From Akkermansiaceae bacterium UBA7890 (lineage in GTDB: Bacteria; Verrucomicrobiota; Verrucomicrobiia; Verrucomicrobiales; Akkermansiaceae), in assembly GCA_002501065.1 (NCBI GenBank), contig DLRK01000196.1, positions 138,971 through 202,970 of the forward strand: a stretch of DNA of 64,000 nt, given 5' to 3'. Below the pieces are notes generated by a model. It was not told the DNA's origin and did not search any database. It saw nothing but the letters and a program-made list of their open reading frames with translations. Below are positions 1 to 7,643 of this stretch, in pieces. A program made the translations under genes and the position numbers. Within the stretch, counting starts at the first letter, position 1; each line of letters opens with the position of its first letter.

Positions 1-1639
1 GGAGCTCCAGGAGCCGGGGTAGATCCTCCTTCTCGATGCAAACCGCCGGCAGCCAGCTCGCCATCCGGGAATCCTTGAAGATAGGCCAATCCACGGTCTC
101 GTTCGATCCCGCCACCCGCCGGACCTGGCCCAGTCGCTGCATGGCATGCTCGCACGCTTCCTGCCGGAGCCCCGATTTTTTCATCAGGTAACGCGTCAGC
201 AGATGCCCGACTTCCGGCTCGTAGAGCATGAAGGTGTCGTGGTCGCCCGGCAGATTGGCCATCAGCTGTGGGACGATCCGGCGGAGTGCCATAAGGTCCC
301 GGGGGGCATCCAGGGGCAACCGACAGAGTGCGTAGGCGATGGCGTAAGGGGTTTCCAACATTCGATCCTCACTCGGAAACCCCATTCTGTCGTCTTGCGG
401 GACTCGTGCCGGATTACGGCCGTCCGGTTTCTTGGCGTAGCGGGGATAGGCGGCGAGAAGGGCGGGCACAGCCCGGTGATCCCCAAAATCCCCCAGGGCC
501 TCCGCGGCGTGCCGGGCCCACTGCGTGTCATCCAGAAGCTGGATCAGGAACTGGAATCCGACTTCTTCCCGCAACCGCCCCAGGGCGCGGATTCCGGCCT
601 GCATCATTGGTCCGTGGGGTTTGGCAGGTGCCCGGTTCAGACATTCAATGACCGCTTTGCTGGCCCCCCGCCCGCCCAATGCTCCCAGCGCCCGCAGGCC
701 CCGCTCCCATCGCCATGCGGCGGCCGAGGCGATTTCATTTCCCGCATTGGGTTGGCCGTTGACTTCGATCTCGAAAAAGGTGGTGGGATAGGTCGAATTC
801 TTCGAACCGAAGGAGGTGATGCGGATATAGCGAGCCTGGTGGGGGGGGAAGTCGATGGTCAACTTGACGGGCGATTCGCCCTTCCTGCGTTCAACGCGGT
901 TGAAACTTCGATTATCGAGGCTGGTGGCCACTTCGTAGTCGGTCATCACGAACTGCGGGCCGTATTGGTGAATGACAAGATTTGCGACCTGCTCGACCCG
1001 CCCCAGATCAACGGTGCACCACTGTGGCAGAGGAACATTCTTGGTCTGCCAGTAATCGGGACCGATCAATCCGTCACCCAGCAGCCGGGCCGGTCCACGG
1101 TAGGTTGAGGAGGCCGTGATCGTCCACGTGCTGGTTGGGGGGTTCGAGTCTTCGAGCAACTTCAGGACATCCGCTGGCGGTCGGTCGGCGGGCACTCCGG
1201 CCCACCAGTGTCGCCACAGGTTGACCTGCGCTTCGCGTTCTTCCACCGGGGCCAGGGCATTCAGTGGGAATTCCATTCCGGACAGATTGTTCAGGGCCAC
1301 ATGGGCCGACTGCCGGGTGACCCAATCCTCATCCTGCAGGGCGAGAAGAAGTGGGGGGATGGCCTTCCGGCTCCCGCACCATGCCAGCGCCATCGCAGCC
1401 TCCCGTCGAACCAGTACCGATCGATCAAGCAGGCCCGAGATCAGGGGTTCCTCGGCTTCATAGGCCCGCAGGAATCCCAACCCTTCCGCCGCTCCGGCGC
1501 GGGTCCGTGGCGAGTCTGAGTCAAGTTTCGTCACCTGCTCGGCCACCTGGCGAGCGAAGGGTGATTGCATCTTCTTTTCGGCTCCGGGGCATTGTCCCAC
1601 GGCCAGGCAGACCAGTAAGAGTTCGATCGAGACTTTCAT
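1..1639 (-). CDS. Exported HEAT-repeat / F5/8 type C (discoidin) protein, partial
   Basis: The reading frame is open from the ATG at 1639 to the window edge (546 codons), so the C-terminus is missing. It starts with a short signal peptide (MKVSIELLLVCLAVGQCPGA). HEAT-like repeats follow at about residues 45-130 (for example LLDRSVLVRREAAMALAWCG). A discoidin-like beta-sandwich lies at about 170-295 (WCTVDLGRVEQVANLVIHQY, then ARYIRITSFGSKNSTYPTTF), and further HEAT-like repeats follow from about 310. This architecture suggests an extracellular glycan-binding or scaffold protein; no enzyme domain is visible in the part present. An FNR-like box lies 134 bases upstream. The domain reading is by eye and the function is inferred. 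Confidence 0.8.
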   Translation of the reverse strand, partial: MKVSIELLLVCLAVGQCPGAEKKMQSPFARQVAEQVTKLDSDSPRTRAGAAEGLGFLRAYEAEEPLISGLLDRSVLVRREAAMALAWCGSRKAIPPLLLALQDEDWVTRQSAHVALNNLSGMEFPLNALAPVEEREAQVNLWRHWWAGVPADRPPADVLKLLEDSNPPTSTWTITASSTYRGPARLLGDGLIGPDYWQTKNVPLPQWCTVDLGRVEQVANLVIHQYGPQFVMTDYEVATSLDNRSFNRVERRKGESPVKLTIDFPPHQARYIRITSFGSKNSTYPTTFFEIEVNGQPNAGNEIASAAAWRWERGLRALGALGGRGASKAVIECLNRAPAKPHGPMMQAGIRALGRLREEVGFQFLIQLLDDTQWARHAAEALGDFGDHRAVPALLAAYPRYAKKPDGRNPARVPQDDRMGFPSEDRMLETPYAIAYALCRLPLDAPRDLMALRRIVPQLMANLPGDHDTFMLYEPEVGHLLTRYLMKKSGLRQEACEHAMQRLGQVRRVAGSNETVDWPIFKDSRMASWLPAVCIEKEDLPRLLEL

Positions 1640-1935
1640 GAACTGCAGACGCTCCAGCCGCTGCGGGACGCCGGGGTCACCAGGTCGTCGGTGCGCAACC
1701 GCCTCGGAGAATTGAGTCTACGTTGCGTAATGGCCGGGATCACCAGGGGTCGACCTTTGGAATGCCTAAGCTATGACCTGGATCAATTTGCGATCCGGGG
1801 GCTTCGGTGATGCCTGAACACGTGATGTGCTTCCTTTGACCCGGGTGGAATTGAGACCGGCGAACCCTTCCCCAGTGTTCTGTTCTTCTGTCCCTCTGCC
1901 GGAATGCGCCCGTTCAGCAATTCGTATCCAGAGCC
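1640..1935. other. Intergenic region with one FNR-like box
   Basis: This 296-base gap separates two minus-strand genes. It holds the FNR-like box at 1773-1786. No other structure or small gene was seen. Confidence 0.5.
1773..1786. promoter_or_regulatory. FNR/DNR-like box (one mismatch)
   Basis: ATGAC-CTGG-ATCAA matches TTGAY-N4-RTCAA except for the first base. It lies upstream of the minus-strand HEAT/discoidin gene, whose ATG is at 1639. It is the weakest member of the set together with 54241. Confidence 0.5.
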
Positions 1936-3444
1936 CTACTCAAAGGCGTAGAGCGTGCTCTCGGTGCGCAGGTAGATCCGGTTGCCGACCAGGGCAGGCG
2001 TGGCGTCGATACGTTCCTCAAATGCAGTCCGGTGCAGGATTTCGGGCTCCTTCCCGCCCGCCTTCACCACGGTGAGATCGCCGTTCGTTGAGGCCAGATA
2101 GATTCTTCCATCCGCCGCCACCGGAGAGGTGTAGTACTTGCCACCCCCACCGATGCGCTTTCGACTGTAGTGTGGTTCACCCGTCTCGGCATCGAGGCAG
2201 GACAGGAGGCCACCGTCGCGAACGAAATAGAGCCGGCCGTCATACAGGAGCGGTGATGATACGTAGGGCAGTCCTTTGGTGAACTTCCAGTTCACGTGTG
2301 TCTTCGTGATGTCACCCTGGCCTCCCGGTTCAACCGCGATGGCCATGTTCTCACCTTCGGCGGAACGCCTCTTCACCTTGACCCAGTCCGCGCCCGTGAT
2401 CCTGCCGTCCTTGTCGAGATCCAGGCCCTGGTAGAAATCAAGGGCCTGCCCCTTGAACTCGTCCATGGAGATTTCGCCGTCCATGTTGCTGTCGTGCTGC
2501 TTCCGGAACTCCGGCCAGGAGGGCCAGGGGCTGTCGCTGGCACCGTAGGACCAGGCCACGAAGAAGAGTCGCTTGTGACCGACGACCGGGGTGGTGCAGG
2601 CAAAGGCCGCGAGGCCATCGACCATCCATCGCTCTTTGCCCGTCTTCAGGTCGTAGCCTTTGAGACGCACCGATCCGGGAATCACGACCTGATGGTGCCC
2701 GGCGTTGTTCCAGATGATGGGCGTGCCGAAACTGCCGTATCCATCGGGACGAGGCGTTACCCACACCTTTTTTCCGGTTCTTACATCCAGGGCCAGGAGC
2801 TTGGCGTCGATGAGCTGGTCGCGATTCAGGATGACGAGATTTCCGGTGATGATGGGCGAGGAGCCGGATCCGAAGTCGCCGGCACTGCGGGTGATGGTCA
2901 TCGGATGGCGCCACAGTTCCCGGCCGTCGAAGTCGTAGCAGACGAGACCGGTGGAACCGAAGTAACTCACCACATGCGTTCCGTCGGTGGCCGGAGTGGG
3001 GGCGGCGGGGCTTCCTTCGCTTCGATGATAGACTTCCAGTTTCTCGGGCTTGATCCCCCTGGTCCAGAGCAGGTCTCCCCTGGCCCGGTCGTAGCAGCAG
3101 GTCCTGAGTTCGCCTTCGGCAAAGGTGGTGAGAAAGATCCGGTCACCCCAGACACAGGGAGAGGAGGGCGATCTCGGCACCTCCTTCTTCCACAAAACAT
3201 GCGAGGCAGGGCCGATCTTCAGGGGCGGCTTGGAATCATGGGCGACTCCGGAAGCATTGGGACCACGGAACTGCGGCCAGGACGCGCTCTCTTCCGCTGC
3301 GATCCACGGGCACGGGAGCAGCAGGAGGGCTGCGAACAGCACGTTCCTTGACGAGTGAGGCGGTGTTATCCACGCGTTGCAGATCCCAAGTGACCGCCCG
3401 GAAGCAAGGCTCGTTCTCATGCCGCGAGCATAGCGATCCGGCAA
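1936..3444 (-). CDS. Exported PQQ-type beta-propeller protein with inserted EF-hands
   Basis: This is a 502-residue frame. A hydrophobic signal (NVLFAALLLLPCPWIAAEE) sits at about residues 34-52, so the true start may be the second in-frame ATG at 3420. The mature part opens with WPQFRGPNASGVA and carries repeated PQQ/BamB-type blades (GYGSFGTPIIWNN, YVSSPLLYDGRLYFV, YTSPVAADGRIYLAS). Two EF-hand-like calcium loops are inserted mid-propeller (DSNMDGEISMDEF and DLDKDGRITGADW). Such proteins are common in PVC bacteria and usually have no assigned substrate. The classical PQQ dehydrogenase active site was not identified. It is divergent from the sulfatase gene. Confidence 0.85.
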   Translation of the reverse strand: MPDRYARGMRTSLASGRSLGICNAWITPPHSSRNVLFAALLLLPCPWIAAEESASWPQFRGPNASGVAHDSKPPLKIGPASHVLWKKEVPRSPSSPCVWGDRIFLTTFAEGELRTCCYDRARGDLLWTRGIKPEKLEVYHRSEGSPAAPTPATDGTHVVSYFGSTGLVCYDFDGRELWRHPMTITRSAGDFGSGSSPIITGNLVILNRDQLIDAKLLALDVRTGKKVWVTPRPDGYGSFGTPIIWNNAGHHQVVIPGSVRLKGYDLKTGKERWMVDGLAAFACTTPVVGHKRLFFVAWSYGASDSPWPSWPEFRKQHDSNMDGEISMDEFKGQALDFYQGLDLDKDGRITGADWVKVKRRSAEGENMAIAVEPGGQGDITKTHVNWKFTKGLPYVSSPLLYDGRLYFVRDGGLLSCLDAETGEPHYSRKRIGGGGKYYTSPVAADGRIYLASTNGDLTVVKAGGKEPEILHRTAFEERIDATPALVGNRIYLRTESTLYAFE

Positions 3445-3445
3445 G

Positions 3446-3462
3446 CCGGGTCAATGACCCGG
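3446..3462. repeat. Inverted repeat CCGGGTCA-A-TGACCCGG
   Basis: Two perfect 8-base arms around a single A, in the divergent promoter region between the PQQ-type propeller gene (minus) and the sulfatase gene (plus). It could be an operator. It does not have the FNR spacing. If the propeller gene starts at 3444, the repeat is directly upstream of that start. Confidence 0.35.
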
Positions 3463-3582
3463 ACGATGGGGGATGGCCCCGGAATGGGCGGCCTCTGAAA
3501 CGGAGTCGCCTCATCGAGCGACACAACTCCTTTACAAACAGGCTCTCGTGATCACGATTTGGTCGGAAGGAGAGACAAATCC

Positions 3583-5169
3583 ATGCCGATCCAATATCGT
3601 TCACTCCAAGGCGTCACGATCGCGGTCCTGTTGGTGGTGCTGCTTTCGGCTCTCGCTGGCTTTTCGGTCGCGAAGGTGGAACGCTCCAAACCGAATATCA
3701 TCCTCATTCTCGCGGACGACATGGGCATCGACTCGGTGTCGGCCTTCAACGAGAAGCTGGGGCTCAGGACGCCGGCCATCGACCGTCTGGCGGAGGAGGG
3801 GATGAGCTTCACAGATGCTCATTCGACCTCCGCGGTGTGTTCCCCCACCCGTTACGGGGTGCTGACCGGTCGCTACAACTGGCGCTCGCGGCTCAAGCGC
3901 GGAATCGTGGGGCAGTGGGAGCGTCCGCTGATCGGGGACGCGCGGCTGACCCTGCCGGAGATGCTGCGGATGGAGGGTTACGCCACCGCCATGATCGGTA
4001 AGTGGCACCTCGGTTGGCACTGGCCGAAGAAAGGCGGCGGGACGACCCGGAAACTGGCCGAGATCGACTTCACGCAGCCCATCAAGGGCGGACCCAATGA
4101 CCACGGCTTCGACTATTACTTCGGCGATGATGTTCCCAACTGGCCCCCCTACGCCTGGCGCGAGAATGACAGGCTGCAGGGTGAGATCACCGCGAAGATG
4201 AAAGGCGGAGCGATGGTTGGAGTATCGGCCGGGCCCGCGGTCGAGAACTGGGATTTCCGGGCGGTTCTGGCGGAGTATGGCAGGCGGTGCGCGGCCCATA
4301 TTCGCGACCAAGCCGGGAAGAAGGAGCCGTTCTTTCTCTACTTTCCGATGCCTTCACCCCACACCCCCATCGCGCCTCACGAAGAGTTCCGCGGCCGGAC
4401 CGGGATCAGCGAGTATGCCGATTTCCTGGTCCAGACCGATGCCGTGGTTGGCCAGTTGCTGAAGGCGCTCGACGAGTCGGAGCAGACGGATGAAACGATC
4501 CTGATCTTCACCTGCGACAACGGGACTTCGCCCAAGGCGGGGTTTGCGCAACTTGATGCCGCGGGCGTCCATTTGAACCAGAATTGGCGAGGATGGAAGG
4601 CGGATGCCTACGAGGGCGGACATCGCGTTCCCTTCATTGTCCGCTGGCCGGGGAAGGTGGAAGGCGGTAGCACGAGTGACCAGATTATTTCGCTCACCGA
4701 CATCATGGCCACCTGTGCGGAGGTGGTCGCACACAAGTTGCCGGTCAATGCAGCCGAGGATAGTGTCAGCCTGCTGCCGGTGTTGCGCGGCGAGGGTGTT
4801 GCGGAGTCGCTGCACGAGATCGTCATCAACCACTCGATCTCCGGACACTTTGCAGTGCGCAAGGGGAGGTGGAAGCTCCTGCTCTGTCGCGGATCGGGCG
4901 GGTGGAGTGCGCCCCGCGAATCCGAGGCCGCCAAGAAGGGGTTGCCGCATTTGCAGCTTTACGACCTGGAGAGCGACCCGGGGGAATCACGGAACCTGTA
5001 TGAGAAGCACCCGGAGATGGTGAGGGAGTTGATCGACGATCTCGCCCGTGCTTTCCGCGAAGGCCGCACCACTCCGGGTCCCCGTCAACTTAACGATGGC
5101 TGGCCGAACACCATCGCGGGGACGCTGTTGAAGCAGTTTCCCCAACTGGCAGTTCCCCCGCAGCGCTGA
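3583..5169 (+). CDS. Exported Cys-type sulfatase (arylsulfatase family)
   Basis: The start is the ATG at 3583, because AAGGAGAG at 3567-3574 lies 8 bases upstream; that excludes the in-frame upstream start at 3559. The protein has 528 residues, with an N-terminal signal segment at about 11-30. The sulfatase N-terminal metal site is PNIILILADDMG (D45, D46). The modification motif is C86-S-P-T-R-Y-G-V-L-T-G-R, in which the Cys is normally converted to formylglycine by an FGE. Other conserved pieces are the GKWHLGWHWP block, FFLYFPMPSPHTP and the FTCDNG metal motif. Family knowledge indicates hydrolysis of sulfate esters, probably on sulfated polysaccharide. The substrate cannot be read from the sequence. 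No catalytically complete FGE is encoded in the window. Confidence 0.93.
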   Translation: MPIQYRSLQGVTIAVLLVVLLSALAGFSVAKVERSKPNIILILADDMGIDSVSAFNEKLGLRTPAIDRLAEEGMSFTDAHSTSAVCSPTRYGVLTGRYNWRSRLKRGIVGQWERPLIGDARLTLPEMLRMEGYATAMIGKWHLGWHWPKKGGGTTRKLAEIDFTQPIKGGPNDHGFDYYFGDDVPNWPPYAWRENDRLQGEITAKMKGGAMVGVSAGPAVENWDFRAVLAEYGRRCAAHIRDQAGKKEPFFLYFPMPSPHTPIAPHEEFRGRTGISEYADFLVQTDAVVGQLLKALDESEQTDETILIFTCDNGTSPKAGFAQLDAAGVHLNQNWRGWKADAYEGGHRVPFIVRWPGKVEGGSTSDQIISLTDIMATCAEVVAHKLPVNAAEDSVSLLPVLRGEGVAESLHEIVINHSISGHFAVRKGRWKLLLCRGSGGWSAPRESEAAKKGLPHLQLYDLESDPGESRNLYEKHPEMVRELIDDLARAFREGRTTPGPRQLNDGWPNTIAGTLLKQFPQLAVPPQR

Positions 5170-5178
5170 GGGGCTGGG

Positions 5179-6519
5179 TCAGACCTCCTTTGTGATTCCT
5201 GGCTGAGGGGCCGGATAGATGCCCCCGGGGCCTTCGTGGATCGGGGCCTCCGCGCCATAGTCCATGTGGTCGATATCCTTGACGAACTGGAACTCGGACT
5301 TCAGAGCCTGATCCCAGGTGATGAATTGGCCGGTGTGGGTCGCCATCCGTCCCATCAAGGCAACGATGCCCGCCTCGCCTGCCCGCCGTGCTTCGTTGTG
5401 CGGCTTGTCGTGACGGATGGAGTCAAGGAGGACCTGCCATTCGGCGCGGTAGGGATTGACTTCGGGTTGACTGTATTGCCATGTCAGTTCACCGGGAACC
5501 ATTTCCTGACTCTTGTAGATCTTGGGGTGAGGTCTGCTCAGCGATGTCATGATGACGGCCGAGCCCTTCGAACCGGAGGCGTAGTCGGTGTAGGTGTTCC
5601 AGCAGTTCTTCATGTGCCGTGAAAAGGCCAGAAGCTTGGCGCCGTCGGCAAAGGTGTATTCCACGGAGTAGTGATCGAACTGGTTGCCAGCCTCGGGATA
5701 ACAACGACCACCGAACCCCTGGGCCGAGACGGGCCAGGCTCCCTTGGCCCAGCAGGCTACGTCGATGTTGTGGCAGTGCCAGTCGATGAAAAACCCGGAT
5801 GACAGCCAGGAGAAGCTGTTGGGATGCTGGATCTGAAATTCCAGTTCGTTCTTGTCCTTGGGTCGAGGTGGGCAATGAACGGGTCCGTGGACGCGATAAA
5901 TTCGTAGAGTGTGGACATCCCCGATCGCTCCGTCGTGAATGCGCTTGATCACTTCCTGCCTCGCGGCGGAGTGCCGCCACATGAACCCGACTCCCACCTT
6001 CAGGTTTTTTTTCTCGGAAAGCTCGGCGGTCTTCAGCCATCGCCGGGCGGCGGGAACATCCGTCGCAAACGACTTTTCCGCGAAGACATTGATTCCCTTG
6101 CTAACTGCGTACTCGAAGTGAAGGGGCCGAAAGGCAGCGTGCGTGGTGAGCAGCACCACATCGCCCGGGGACAGGCAGTCGATGGCCTTCTTGTAGGCGT
6201 CAAATCCGATGAACTGACGCTCCGGCGCCACCTCCACCTTGTCACCATAGGCGGCGCTCAGGTTGTTCAGGCTTCCCTTCAACCGGTGCTCGAAGACATC
6301 CGCCATGGCATGCAGTTTGACCGGGCCACCGGTGGTCGAAAGGGCATCGCGAACTGCGCCGCTACCGCGACCGCCGCAGCCCACCAAGGCGAGCCGGATC
6401 GTGTTTCGCTCTCCCGCATGGACGCCGCCGTGAGCGGCTCCTGCGGCCAGGGCCGAGGTGGCGGCGAGGCGTCCGGTGTTCTTTAGGAATGTGCGGCGTG
6501 TGGCGTCGTGATCTTTCAT
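5179..6519 (-). CDS. Tat-exported Gfo/Idh/MocA-family oxidoreductase
   Basis: This 446-residue protein begins with a twin-arginine signal (RRTFLKNTGRLAATSALAAG), followed by the NAD(P)-binding Rossmann motif ALVGCGGRGSGAVRDAL. It has the family EKS motif (GINVFAEKSFATD) and a C-terminal alpha/beta domain. The family includes sugar and inositol dehydrogenases and glycosidase-like enzymes; the substrate here is unknown. It lies 14 bases downstream of the TIM-barrel gene and is probably co-transcribed with it. It is closely similar along its length to the gene at 48268-49629 (for example VADVFEHRLxxSLxxxSA and WPVSAQGxGGR). Both sit beside an HzsA-like gene of the same subtype. Confidence 0.9.
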   Translation of the reverse strand: MKDHDATRRTFLKNTGRLAATSALAAGAAHGGVHAGERNTIRLALVGCGGRGSGAVRDALSTTGGPVKLHAMADVFEHRLKGSLNNLSAAYGDKVEVAPERQFIGFDAYKKAIDCLSPGDVVLLTTHAAFRPLHFEYAVSKGINVFAEKSFATDVPAARRWLKTAELSEKKNLKVGVGFMWRHSAARQEVIKRIHDGAIGDVHTLRIYRVHGPVHCPPRPKDKNELEFQIQHPNSFSWLSSGFFIDWHCHNIDVACWAKGAWPVSAQGFGGRCYPEAGNQFDHYSVEYTFADGAKLLAFSRHMKNCWNTYTDYASGSKGSAVIMTSLSRPHPKIYKSQEMVPGELTWQYSQPEVNPYRAEWQVLLDSIRHDKPHNEARRAGEAGIVALMGRMATHTGQFITWDQALKSEFQFVKDIDHMDYGAEAPIHEGPGGIYPAPQPGITKEV

Positions 6520-6533
6520 GGTTCAAGGTGGTT

Positions 6534-7442
6534 CTAGAGTTGGCTGGCGAGCCTGATCAGGTGAGCCCGCGATTTCCTGAGAGCTGCGCTGGTCTCGTCT
6601 GGAGCGGGTTCGTGGTGCAGGAAGGGGTTGAGCGGATACTTGAAATTGACCTCCTTGAGCGCGGCGAGGAGTGGTTTGAAGTCGACCGGTCCGATTCCGG
6701 GCAACTGGTTGGTGGAGCTGCCTTTCTGCCATCCATACACGTAGAGCAACTGGTCGCCACAGGTCCGGATGACCTGCGCTACATCGGCCTTCCAGCTTTG
6801 CAGATGATACGGGGCCAGTGCGATTCCGATACGTGGATTGTCATTGAGATCGACGAATGCCTTGAAGGAATCCGGCGCGTCGAGCAGGGCGTGGCTGTGG
6901 TTTTCGATGGCCAGAAACGAGTTGTTCTTCTCCGCCAGCTCAGCGAGGGGTTTGAGGGTTTCCAGAAACGCCTTCATCTCGTTTCGGATGTCCTTGGGAT
7001 TTCCTCCCCGGGAACCCTGTACCGCCACCCCCCCACCACAGCCACCCAGCAGACCGGCGTACTTGGCAAACCCGCCCGCATAGACCGAAAAGGAGTAGAG
7101 ATCGAGCCGATGTTTCTTCAGCAGGGCCGTGAGTCCTTCGTGTCCAAGACGATTCAGGCAGTCATCCAGATGGGGACAGCCCGCGTGAGCACTCCAGATG
7201 TCGATGGCATCGAAGCCGAGCGAGGCAATGCGCGCTACCGCCTGCTCGATAGGGAGGGACGAGAAATTAATGGACGAACAGGAGAGGCGCATCGCCCGTT
7301 TTCCGGGGTCATCGGCACCGGCGCTTCGCGGCGCGTGCACCAGGGCCGAAAGCCCGGTCGTGGCCAGGGTCATGCGTTTCACAAAGCGACGACGTGTTTG
7401 GCGTTCCTGGCGGATCAACCCTAATTGTGGTCTGTTCGTCAT
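6534..7442 (-). CDS. Tat-exported sugar isomerase/epimerase-like TIM barrel
   Basis: The protein has 302 residues, with a twin-arginine segment (TRRRFVKRMTLATTGLSALV) near residues 16-35. It then shows the xylose-isomerase-like barrel pattern: SIEQAV-type helix, LGFDAIDIWSAHAGCP, LAIENHSHALLDAPDSFKAF and IGIALAPYHLQSW. The glutamate in AIENH is the usual metal-binding position of this superfamily. It is the first gene of a two-gene unit with the Gfo/Idh/MocA gene. An FNR-type box lies 77 bases upstream of the ATG in the divergent region shared with HzsA-like 1. Substrate unknown; an export signal on this fold is typical of PVC bacteria. Confidence 0.85.
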   Translation of the reverse strand: MTNRPQLGLIRQERQTRRRFVKRMTLATTGLSALVHAPRSAGADDPGKRAMRLSCSSINFSSLPIEQAVARIASLGFDAIDIWSAHAGCPHLDDCLNRLGHEGLTALLKKHRLDLYSFSVYAGGFAKYAGLLGGCGGGVAVQGSRGGNPKDIRNEMKAFLETLKPLAELAEKNNSFLAIENHSHALLDAPDSFKAFVDLNDNPRIGIALAPYHLQSWKADVAQVIRTCGDQLLYVYGWQKGSSTNQLPGIGPVDFKPLLAALKEVNFKYPLNPFLHHEPAPDETSAALRKSRAHLIRLASQL

Positions 7443-7519
7443 GGGTCAGGTGGGAGCTGTGGGACCTACCTGCGCCAGGGGTATGGTTTGTCGATGAGGC
7501 AGATCTAACAGTGCGCGGT

Positions 7520-7533
7520 TTGACTTGAGTCAA
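7520..7533. promoter_or_regulatory. FNR/DNR-type box, divergent promoter
   Basis: TTGAC-TTGA-GTCAA is an exact match to TTGAY-N4-RTCAA. It lies between the minus-strand TIM-barrel gene (ATG 7442) and the plus-strand HzsA-like 1 gene (ATG 7644). If it is centred at -41.5, transcripts would start near 7485 (minus) or 7568 (plus), leaving leaders of about 43 and 76 bases. Confidence 0.65.
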
Positions 7534-7643
7534 CGAGAGAGGGAAGAACGGGAAAGAAGAGGCCACTTCACAAGGGAAGCCGCTACCCGGGTGCACGAAG
7601 GTGCTCAGTGAGGCCGTAAACGTTTCTGTAATTCGATGCTGAA

